From a bacterium (GTDB lineage Bacteria > Spirochaetota > UBA4802 > UBA5550): a stretch of 20,127 nucleotides of DNA. How positions within the stretch are numbered: the first letter of the stretch is position 1; each line of letters begins with the position of its first letter. The notes beneath the pieces are model-generated. The model did not search any database and had not been told where the DNA came from. It worked only from the letters and a program-made list of their open reading frames with translations. Below, one piece after another: positions 12,850 to 20,127 of the stretch. The stretch is from the NCBI GenBank assembly GCA_024224995.1, contig JAAENB010000112.1, forward strand, positions 1-20,127. Reading direction: 5' to 3'. The position numbers and the translations under genes were made by a program.

Positions 12850-15800
12850 TTAACCCTCATCGACTACTAGTATTATGTTGGGGTCATCGGGCAGCATCCG
12901 TGAATATTTTTTCTCCAGATCTTTAATTTTTTGATTTGCTCCCCAGGTTTTGTAACAATAATAGGCCTCTGAGATATAGATATTTGCAAATGTATCCATT
13001 TTCAGGGATTTATAGAATTTGGCAGCGCACTCATTCGCAATGGCTTCTTCCTGGATAAAACCGTTTTTTGAAGCTCCTTTTATTGCGCTGTCATAGAGTT
13101 TCATTGCTGTTTTATCATCTCCTGTTACCCGGGCCAGTTCCGCGGATATTAAAAAATATTTATGCTCATAGTTGTATGTACCAATCTCGCTCCACTTTTT
13201 ATAATCCTTATGAATGTTTTTTAATTTTTCCAGGTATTTTTTTCGGTCACTGGTGTTTGCTTCCGGGTAGAGAGCTGCCAGGGTCAGGGCGTGGTAGAAA
13301 TGGAATACCTGGATTAGCAGCATGCCAAATACTCCGCCAAGGATTATTTCCTCATGTTGAGCAGCTTCAAATGCCGTTTGATATTCTTCGTTTATATAGC
13401 ATAAGATTATTTTGGGGATATAATAAAAAGCCAACCCGGTGTTGTCATTTGCTTCCTGCAATTCCGGGACAGATTTATTCTCATCATAGAATTCTCCCTG
13501 GATTAGATTTTTGTCCTCCGATTCTCCTAATAAATTCAAAACGGCCTGTTTCCAGGAATTGACATACAGGTTACTTGCCGGTTGTTTTAATTTATCAAGG
13601 AGCGGGGTGTATTTATCATTGATTTCTCTAACGATATTTAAATTATCTCCCGTATTAAAGTGTGTAAAAGAATAATGAAGAAGTGAATAACTTGCGTATA
13701 ACAGGTCTCCTGCTTCCAGGCAGTATTGATAACTCCTCATAAAGAGATCCAGGTTTTCTTTGAGAGGTCTTTTCCAGTGGTTAAACCAGCAAAAATGGAA
13801 AAGACTTTTTCCTTGCATCAATTTTAAACCATATTTATCGGCTACTTTTAATGCAAGCCGGGCATATTCATATCCATTGATAATTTCACCTAAAGCGCCT
13901 GCAAGTATGATTGCATAGACAGAATATGAAACTGAAGCTCCGGGATAATCCCCATATTTCAACGTCGCAATTATCATTTTCACCACTACAACCAAAAACA
14001 GGTTCGGGTTCGACAAATAGGCAGAAACAACACAGCTTTGCAGAATGTGAATTGTCGCGACAACGGTTGAATTGGTAACTGTTGGTTGATTAATCAAATC
14101 TTCAATTTTTCTATCACCTAATATCTTTTTCGCTTCTTTAATATCCGGAAGAGCTGCTCTCTCATCAGGTTCTTCAGGCAAATTATTACCTAATTGCTTA
14201 AGCGCTTTCCTGCCGACTTCCAGAGCTTGTTGATGTTTCATTTGAGATGTATAATGAGAAATTTGAAGGGTATACACTTTTACTTTATCAAGTAATGTTT
14301 TTGCGTTTTCTAATATAACCGCAAATAATTGTTCCGCTTCTTCAAAACGAGTTGCCACATATTCAGCTTCGGACCATTCTATGTAAAATGAGAGCGTTCT
14401 GTCATATTCAATTTCCCATGAATTTTCCGGCAGCAGTTCCGAGCCCTGTTTAAAAAAATCTATGGCTGCCTCATAGGCTGCTGATACTTTTGCTTTTTTC
14501 CCGGCTATACTGTTCAGCTCAATAAGCTCTTGTTTTTCTTTTCCCGAAAGTAATTTTTTGGCAAGGTTCAGCTGGTTCGCGATAACGAAAATGCTCTCAT
14601 CTACTGTATTATGTACTTTTGCATTATGTAAAAAAATATTGCCTATTGTATGATGGAGTTCCGCCTGTTTTTTAGTTTCAATCAATGAATACGCTGCTTC
14701 CTGAACTTTATCATGAGCAAAGTTCAAATCCTCCTCAACCTTTATTATCATACCTTGATTAATCGCTTCTTTCAGATCTTTAAAAATCTCCTCACCGTTT
14801 TTGTCAAGAACAAGGGAAAGAGTATCCTGTTTTATTTTAGCGCCAATACAGGACGCGACTGTTATAATATTTAAGGTGTTTGCCGGTAATATATTGATCT
14901 TATTTGCCATAAGGGTAATAACATTATCCGTGATTCCTGCCTGTTCAATTTTCGTAATGTCCCATTTCCATCCCTGTTCAAACATAATCAAATCATCATG
15001 GTACAGGGTCTTGAGGAATTCTATTACAAAAAACGGGTTCCCGGCTGTCTTTATTTCAATAAGACGCGAGAATTCTGCTGTTTTTTCCATAGAGCAATGA
15101 AGGGAATCTACCAGCATTTCACCGATATTTTTTTTTGTCAGAGGCGTCAGGGTAATATCGGTCCAAAACAATCCCTTCTTTTTCATTTTATCCTGCATTG
15201 TCACAAAGGGATGACCGCTATCCACCTCATTGTTGCGGTATGCTCCAATAAAAAGCATATATTCCAGTTCAGGATCGCTCAGTAAGATATCAATTAACAG
15301 TAAACTGGCATTGTCGGCCCATTGAAAATCATCAATAAACAGAACAAGCGGGTGCTCCTTGCTGGCAAAAACTTTAATAAAATCCTGGAATACCAAATTG
15401 AACCTGTTTTGAGCTTCAACGGGCGGTAATTGTTCTACGTCACCCTGTTTCCCAATAATAAATTCTATTTCGGGAATAACATCAATTATTACCTGTCCGT
15501 TATTGCCCACCGCTTCCAGAATGGTTTCCTTCCATTTGTCTATTTTCGTTTCACTTTCCATAAGAAGCTGGTTTGACAACTCCCTGAATGCCTGAATAAT
15601 AGCAGTATAGGGAATACTTTTTTTCAAAAGATCATATTTCCCACTTATAAAATATCCCTGTTTTTCAATCATGGATTTTTCTATTTCATGAATAAGCGCC
15701 GACTTGCCAATTCCCGAAGGGCCGGAAAAATAGATTATTTCTTTTTTCCCTTTAGAAGCTTTTTTAAACAGATCAATTAAAATGCTGATTTCTATTTCCC

Positions 15801-16707
15801 TTCCGTAAAGTTTTTCCGGGATAAGGAATATTTCAGATATATCTTTTTCCCCAATTTCGAACGGTTCTATCTTCCCCGTATCTTTTAATTGTTTATAACA
15901 GAGTTCCAGGTCGCTTATGAGCCCATGAGAGCCCTGGTAGCGTTCTTCCGCGTTTTTTGCCAGCAGTTTCATTATAATGCCGGATACTACCGGTGGAATA
16001 TCGGCGTTGAGCGTATGGCATGAAACCGGTTCCAGGGCAATGTGGGAATAAATAAGCTCCATTGATAATTCATTTTCAAAAGGGACTTTCCCGGTCAGCA
16101 GTTCATACAAGGTCGCTCCCAGGGAGTAAAAATCGGAACGGAAATCAACGGAACGATTCATCCGCCCGGTCTGTTCCGGTGAAATATAATAGAGTGTCCC
16201 TTCTTTCCTGTCCGGGTCCATTGCTGCCGTGGTCTCTCGCTGAACCTCAGCAGCAATGCCAAAATCGATTATTTTTATTTCTTTTGTTTCGAGATTGATA
16301 ATAATATTGCTGGGATTAATATCTTTATGAATAACATTCTTGAAATGAATATCTTTAAGAATATTCACAATACCTATGGCAATTTGCAGTATCTCTTTCA
16401 GTCCCGGTTTTGCGGCATTAATATAGTCACTAAGGGGGACTCCGTCAAAGTCTTCCAGAACCAGGGCTTTACTATGGTTAATCTTTTCCAGGGAATAGTG
16501 TTTTATTACACCCGGTATATCCGAGAGTGCGTTCCCGATTTTAAATTCATGATCAAGTTGTTTCAAGTCCTGTATGGCGGGAAACTCATCTTGAAGGAAT
16601 TTTACAATTACTGGCCGGTTGTCTTCTTCCCGGGTTCCACGGTAAACAAAGATCTTGTTGTTTTCATAAATTTTATCGAAGAGTCGGTATCCAATAAGTA
16701 CCGTCAT
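12850..16707 (-). CDS. Ser/Thr protein kinase–AAA-type ATPase–TPR signalling protein lacking the histidine kinase half
   Basis: A 1285-residue protein. The N-terminal Hanks-type kinase (1–275) has Lys36 in VIVKFL, Glu54, the catalytic loop HKDINPSN (Asp129, Asn134), DFG (148–150) and a SPE motif, so it should be active. The STAND/AAA-type ATPase (about 300–650) has Walker A GPSGIGKS (329–336) and Walker B LVLFIDD (454–460). Residues about 700–1268 are helical, TPR-like. This is the front part of the 'trifunctional Ser/Thr kinase/ATP-binding/sensor histidine kinase' family, whose members are usually 1,700–2,200 residues. Here the chain ends 17 residues after the TPR part, with no GAF, HisKA or ATPase domain. 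The start has AAGGA 5 nt before the ATG and its own promoter. Its tandem neighbour keeps the missing half. Confidence 0.9.
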   Translation of the reverse strand: MTVLIGYRLFDKIYENNKIFVYRGTREEDNRPVIVKFLQDEFPAIQDLKQLDHEFKIGNALSDIPGVIKHYSLEKINHSKALVLEDFDGVPLSDYINAAKPGLKEILQIAIGIVNILKDIHFKNVIHKDINPSNIIINLETKEIKIIDFGIAAEVQRETTAAMDPDRKEGTLYYISPEQTGRMNRSVDFRSDFYSLGATLYELLTGKVPFENELSMELIYSHIALEPVSCHTLNADIPPVVSGIIMKLLAKNAEERYQGSHGLISDLELCYKQLKDTGKIEPFEIGEKDISEIFLIPEKLYGREIEISILIDLFKKASKGKKEIIYFSGPSGIGKSALIHEIEKSMIEKQGYFISGKYDLLKKSIPYTAIIQAFRELSNQLLMESETKIDKWKETILEAVGNNGQVIIDVIPEIEFIIGKQGDVEQLPPVEAQNRFNLVFQDFIKVFASKEHPLVLFIDDFQWADNASLLLIDILLSDPELEYMLFIGAYRNNEVDSGHPFVTMQDKMKKKGLFWTDITLTPLTKKNIGEMLVDSLHCSMEKTAEFSRLIEIKTAGNPFFVIEFLKTLYHDDLIMFEQGWKWDITKIEQAGITDNVITLMANKINILPANTLNIITVASCIGAKIKQDTLSLVLDKNGEEIFKDLKEAINQGMIIKVEEDLNFAHDKVQEAAYSLIETKKQAELHHTIGNIFLHNAKVHNTVDESIFVIANQLNLAKKLLSGKEKQELIELNSIAGKKAKVSAAYEAAIDFFKQGSELLPENSWEIEYDRTLSFYIEWSEAEYVATRFEEAEQLFAVILENAKTLLDKVKVYTLQISHYTSQMKHQQALEVGRKALKQLGNNLPEEPDERAALPDIKEAKKILGDRKIEDLINQPTVTNSTVVATIHILQSCVVSAYLSNPNLFLVVVVKMIIATLKYGDYPGASVSYSVYAIILAGALGEIINGYEYARLALKVADKYGLKLMQGKSLFHFCWFNHWKRPLKENLDLFMRSYQYCLEAGDLLYASYSLLHYSFTHFNTGDNLNIVREINDKYTPLLDKLKQPASNLYVNSWKQAVLNLLGESEDKNLIQGEFYDENKSVPELQEANDNTGLAFYYIPKIILCYINEEYQTAFEAAQHEEIILGGVFGMLLIQVFHFYHALTLAALYPEANTSDRKKYLEKLKNIHKDYKKWSEIGTYNYEHKYFLISAELARVTGDDKTAMKLYDSAIKGASKNGFIQEEAIANECAAKFYKSLKMDTFANIYISEAYYCYKTWGANQKIKDLEKKYSRMLPDDPNIILVVDEG
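12904..13527 (-). repeat. 624-bp segment paralogous to 19502–20125
   Basis: The 208 codons from GESED to the KDLEKKY end align without a gap to the neighbouring kinase gene at 19502–20125 in the same direction. Shared blocks include FYYIPKIILCY, LLIQVFHFYHALTLAALYP and GASKNGFIQEEAIANECAAK. This direct repeat marks a tandem gene duplication. Similarity ends abruptly at the C-terminal side, and the left limit cannot be seen because the neighbour runs off the window. Confidence 0.85.
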
Positions 16708-16741
16708 ATATTCCTTACCTGTTATCCTGTTTCCGGATTCT

Positions 16742-16775
16742 TTACCGGTGATATAAATATATCATTTCCCGGTAA
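16742..16775. promoter_or_regulatory. Nested inverted repeat over the kinase–ATPase promoter
   Basis: Outer arms TTACCGG (16742–16748) and CCGGTAA (16769–16775) enclose inner arms TGATATA (16749–16755) and TATATCA (16758–16764) with a 2-bp centre and a 4-bp asymmetry on one side. The centre coincides with the -10 box and the right outer arm lies in the spacer. This is the expected place for a repressor operator. Confidence 0.5.
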
Positions 16776-16784
16776 CAAGGTCAA
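16756..16784 (-). promoter_or_regulatory. Sigma70-type promoter of the kinase–ATPase gene
   Basis: On the minus strand -35 TTGACC (16784–16779) and -10 TATATT (16761–16756) are separated by exactly 17 bp. The start codon at 16707 is about 42 nt past the expected start site, with an AAGGA ribosome site. It shows that the gene can be expressed independently of the hybrid kinase 103 bp upstream. Confidence 0.75.
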
Positions 16785-16810
16785 TCATTATTACCCTAAA
16801 GATCACAGGA

Positions 16811-19800
16811 TCAGTACACTTTGCCGGCAGTGCACACTATTATTTCTACAATCCCGGGAAATTGGTCCAGGGTTTTAGGTAATTGCTCTATATCAAAGTT
16901 ATTAGCCTGGTTAAACAGTTTTTTGCTCCAATTGATAAGGATTTCCAGCTTGTAATCGTTTCCCAATTTTTCTATTTCCCCGGCAAAATCCCTGATCTCA
17001 TTAACAATAACTCTCTCATGTATAATTTTCCACTTATTAAGAGTCTTTTTTCCAAGGATTTCCGCCAGTTCAGGGAGTCTCGAGAGCACTTCCGAAGAAA
17101 GTGAATCCATTAAAATAATTTTATTGTCACCGTTTTCCTTTTTATCCTGCGGTCCGGTCCCTGGTTCGGTTTTCCTGGCTGAGTAGGTGAGAAACCGTAT
17201 TAGTTCGCTCAATAAGTCTTGCTTACTAATGGGCTTCTTTAAATAGCCGTCAAAACCTGTTTCCAGCACCATTTTTTCATTCTCTTCCATAACAGATGCT
17301 GTTACAGCAACGATGGGAATTGCTTTTAGAGCATCATCGTTCTTTAAAATTTGAGCAGCTTCAAATCCATCCATAACAGGCATCTTTATATCCATCAGTA
17401 CCAGGCCCGGTTTATACAGTTTTACCAGCTCTATTGCTTCATGCCCGTTTTCAGCCTCTATAAGCTTGAGTTCCGGAAAATCGAGAAAGTCCCGGAGCAG
17501 CTTGCGGTTATTTGCTATATCATCAACAATTAATACCGTTGCTTTTTCAAAGCTTATGGAATTAATGTCAATATAATCATGTTCTTCTACTTCTTTTTCA
17601 ATAGAAATTATATCAACATCCTTGAGTATTACTGTGAATAGCGCCCCTTTCCCGGCCTCACTTTCTACGGAAATTTCGCCTCTCATCATTTCTACCAGGC
17701 GCCTGGTGATTGATAAGCCCAGACCGGTACCGCCGAATTTCGCAGTGCTCTGTCCTTCCTGTTGTTTAAACGCGTCAAAAATGCTTCCGGTCTGGTCCTG
17801 CCGTATCCCAATGCCGGTATCTGTAACTGAAAATACCAGGTTCAGTTTTGAGTGATCTTTTTTTATATTGTCAGTTGTTACGGAAAGGGCCACCGATCCC
17901 TCTTCAGTAAATTTCACCGCGTTTCCAATCAAGTTGAGCAGGACCTGCCGTATTCGAACCTCATCCAGTGATAAGGAAACTGGCAGATCCGGATCTATCG
18001 TTACAGTGAAATCAAGTCCTTTCTCTTTAACTTTGTATGAGAATATCTGCTCCATTTCTTTGAAAATAGTATGGGGATTTACTGTCTCATACTCCATCTC
18101 AAGCTTGCCCGATTCTATTTTTGAAAGATCCAGGATATCATTTATGAGGCGGAGCAGTGTTTTTCCACTCGATGATATGGCAGACAATTGATCTTTCTGC
18201 TGCTCTTCGGTTATTTTATGTTCCAGTATTTCCGTAAAACCAAGGATCGCGTTCATCGGGGTTCTTATCTCGTGGCTCATATTGGCCAAAAATATACTTT
18301 TTGCCCTGTTTGCTTCCTCTGCTTTTTCTTCCGCTTCCTTCCGTTCTATGATCTCGTTTTCCAGTTTTTCATTGGCCTGGGACAATTCAAAGGTCCGTTC
18401 TATTACGCGCACCTCCATTTTTTCATATGCCAAACGAAGCTGTTCTTCCGCGTGCTTCCGTGAAGAAATATCCACTATGGAACCTTCATAGTTGAACACA
18501 TTCCCCCTGTCATCTCGAACTGCCTGGGTTGAGATTGAAACCCATATAATGCTGCCGTCTTTTCGGTACATTTCCGCTTCAAATCCCTCCACCCGCTCAT
18601 TCTCAAGCAATATTGTGCTGTATTCCTTCCACTGCTCCTTGTTGACAAAACTTGTTTTTGCTGTTGAGGAAGGGGATACCAGAAATTTTTCCGGGGACTC
18701 ATAACCCATTATGGCGGCAAAGGACGGATTGGCTGTTATGATTTGTCCTGTTGTCGTTGTTTGAATGATTCCTTCAATAGCGTTTTCATAGAGCGAGCGG
18801 TATTTCCGCTCGGATTTTTCCTGTTCATTAAAGAGTCTTGAACTTTCAATTGACATAGCCTGGGCGTTCTCATACATGGAGCGATAGCTTTTTTTAGACT
18901 CATCAAGATCCGTATAGAGCCTGGCATTCTCTATTGAAATTGCCGCCTGGGAAGAGAGGAATCTCAGGATTTCCACCCGTTCCGGGCTAAAGGCGTTGGT
19001 GGAGAGGTTGTTCTCCAGGTATAATACTCCTATTGGGTAGCCAAGCCGCATTATGGGAATACAGAGAATGGATTTTGGGAAATTTTTTCTAATATACTCA
19101 TCACTGGTAAACATTCCTTTTTTCGCGGCATCTCCCAGGACTATATTTTCCCCGGTTCTGCCCACGTAATGGACAATCGCTTCAGATACATCTTTGTTCT
19201 TCTCTGAATCGTCACGGCTTCCTTCCAGGGGGATCGGTTTTAGCTGGGGCTCCGAATTCTTTGTGGCAAGCGCTTCAATTTTAAGAATACCTTTTTCCTG
19301 GAGGATAAGCGCTCCTTTTTGGGCTCCGGCATTTTCAAGAAGCGTTTTCATTATTTTTATAAGCAGCCTCTCCAGGACCACTTCTCCGGAAAGAGCTTCT
19401 GCCGATTTCATAAGTGAGGTCATGTCCAGGGTTACCTGGGTAGTCTCTTTTTCGATGATGATGCTTTCCTTTTCGGTGACGGTTGTGGAAAGCAGCTCCG
19501 GATATTCTTTTTCCAGGTCTTTTGTTTTCCGTGCTGCTCCCCAGGTTTTATAACAATAATATGCTTCTGAGATATAGCTGCTTGCGAATTTTTCCATTTC
19601 CATGGATTGATAGAATTTCGCGGCACACTCGTTTGCAATGGCTTCTTCCTGGATGAACCCGTTTTTCGAAGCCCCTTTTATTGCCCTGTCGTAGAGCTTC
19701 ATTGCTTCATTATCGTCCCCGGTAATATGAGCCAGTTCCGCAGATATTAAATAATATTTATGCTGATAGTTGCTGGTACCAATCTGGCCCCATTTTTTAT

Positions 19801-20127
19801 AATCCTCATGAATTGATTTTAATTTATCCAGGTATTTTTCTTGCTCTTCCGGGTCTGCTGCCGGGTAGAGGGCTGCCAGGGTTAAGGCGTGGTAGAAGTG
19901 AAAAACCTGGATTAACAGCTGGGCAAAGACTCCACCAAGTATTATTTCTTCGTTCTGGCAAATTTCAAGTCCTTTTGAGTACTCTTCAAATAAATAGCAC
20001 AATATAATTTTGGGGATATAATAAAAAGCCAGGCCCGTGATATCATTTGCTTTCTGTAATTCAGGGACAGAGATTTCTTCATTAAAGAGTTTTCCTTTTA
20101 GTTGAGTCCGGTCTTCCGATTCCCCCA
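16811..20127 (-). CDS. Hybrid sensor histidine kinase/response regulator with TPR, GAF and PAS; 5' end outside the window
   Basis: The frame is open to the right edge, and residues before the TTG at 20002 still match the paralogue, so that codon is not the start. Counting from that TTG as 1: TPR-like end (to about 170), GAF (about 205–365), duplicated coiled-coil linker (354–409), PAS (about 400–515), coiled coil, HisKA with phospho-His577 in SHEIRTP, HATPase with N-box Asn694, DTGIGI and GGTGLGLSI, receiver domain (about 822–940; Asp827/828, phospho-acceptor Asp871, Thr901, Lys922/923), and a helical end domain (about 965–1055) without a classical Hpt histidine. It probably continues upstream into the ATPase and Ser/Thr kinase modules seen in its neighbour, giving a cytoplasmic multi-input phosphorelay protein. 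Output partner unknown. Confidence 0.92.
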   Translation of the reverse strand, partial: GESEDRTQLKGKLFNEEISVPELQKANDITGLAFYYIPKIILCYLFEEYSKGLEICQNEEIILGGVFAQLLIQVFHFYHALTLAALYPAADPEEQEKYLDKLKSIHEDYKKWGQIGTSNYQHKYYLISAELAHITGDDNEAMKLYDRAIKGASKNGFIQEEAIANECAAKFYQSMEMEKFASSYISEAYYCYKTWGAARKTKDLEKEYPELLSTTVTEKESIIIEKETTQVTLDMTSLMKSAEALSGEVVLERLLIKIMKTLLENAGAQKGALILQEKGILKIEALATKNSEPQLKPIPLEGSRDDSEKNKDVSEAIVHYVGRTGENIVLGDAAKKGMFTSDEYIRKNFPKSILCIPIMRLGYPIGVLYLENNLSTNAFSPERVEILRFLSSQAAISIENARLYTDLDESKKSYRSMYENAQAMSIESSRLFNEQEKSERKYRSLYENAIEGIIQTTTTGQIITANPSFAAIMGYESPEKFLVSPSSTAKTSFVNKEQWKEYSTILLENERVEGFEAEMYRKDGSIIWVSISTQAVRDDRGNVFNYEGSIVDISSRKHAEEQLRLAYEKMEVRVIERTFELSQANEKLENEIIERKEAEEKAEEANRAKSIFLANMSHEIRTPMNAILGFTEILEHKITEEQQKDQLSAISSSGKTLLRLINDILDLSKIESGKLEMEYETVNPHTIFKEMEQIFSYKVKEKGLDFTVTIDPDLPVSLSLDEVRIRQVLLNLIGNAVKFTEEGSVALSVTTDNIKKDHSKLNLVFSVTDTGIGIRQDQTGSIFDAFKQQEGQSTAKFGGTGLGLSITRRLVEMMRGEISVESEAGKGALFTVILKDVDIISIEKEVEEHDYIDINSISFEKATVLIVDDIANNRKLLRDFLDFPELKLIEAENGHEAIELVKLYKPGLVLMDIKMPVMDGFEAAQILKNDDALKAIPIVAVTASVMEENEKMVLETGFDGYLKKPISKQDLLSELIRFLTYSARKTEPGTGPQDKKENGDNKIILMDSLSSEVLSRLPELAEILGKKTLNKWKIIHERVIVNEIRDFAGEIEKLGNDYKLEILINWSKKLFNQANNFDIEQLPKTLDQFPGIVEIIVCTAGKVY

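Noticed and set aside
13068..13562. 164-residue + strand ORF
   Set aside because: Antisense to the TPR region of the kinase–ATPase gene; a similar shadow occurs at the paralogous place near 19813, as expected from duplicated coding sequence.
19502..20002. TTG at 20002 as the true start of the hybrid kinase
   Set aside because: The frame stays open for 41 more codons to the window edge and these codons match the paralogue, so the gene continues upstream.

Overview
The window comes from a Gram-negative-type bacterium of moderate to low GC content. It encodes a lipoprotein with a classical lipobox, a very large Ser/Thr kinase–ATPase–histidine kinase signalling protein, and stand-alone SCP2-like lipid-carrier proteins. 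Such kinases are common in Spirochaetota and a few other environmental phyla, so a spirochaete is my best guess. No rRNA or other marker gene is present to confirm it. No tRNA, rRNA, CRISPR array, transposase or phage gene was found.

Layout. Bases 1–4950 are read rightward: the 3' part of a class III aminotransferase, a transketolase split into two subunits, two tandem SCP2-like proteins separated by a strong intrinsic terminator, and a small two-helix membrane protein. Bases 4935–20127 are read leftward. Listed by rising coordinate they are: a lipoprotein with an Ig-like domain and a seven-blade propeller, a D-2-hydroxyacid dehydrogenase, a CNT nucleoside transporter, an NrnA-type DHH phosphoesterase, a small LigD-type 3'-phosphoesterase, RNase R, a coiled-coil protein, a Ser/Thr kinase–ATPase protein, and a hybrid histidine kinase that runs off the right edge. 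The two blocks converge and overlap by 16 bp at 4935–4950.

How the genes fit together. The first block looks like one metabolic unit: amino transfer and C2-ketol transfer next to lipid-binding proteins. The substrate cannot be read from sequence. The middle leftward block is rich in nucleic-acid turnover (RNase R, nanoRNase/pAp phosphatase, 3'-phosphoesterase, nucleoside uptake). The phosphoesterase and nrnA overlap as ATGA. A predicted promoter at 10142–10169 would give this operon a leader containing a perfect 23-bp stem.

The right end holds two tandem paralogues of the 'trifunctional' kinase family. One keeps the GAF–PAS–HisKA–HATPase–REC output half, and the other stops exactly where that half should begin. 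Sigma70-like promoters with 17-bp spacers precede the RNase R operon and the kinase–ATPase gene. The latter promoter sits inside a nested inverted repeat.

Most interesting non-coding signals: the 23-bp perfect inverted repeat at 10035–10120, a FadR/TetR-like palindrome at 6295–6316, the nested operator-like repeat at 16742–16775, and the terminator between the SCP2 paralogues.
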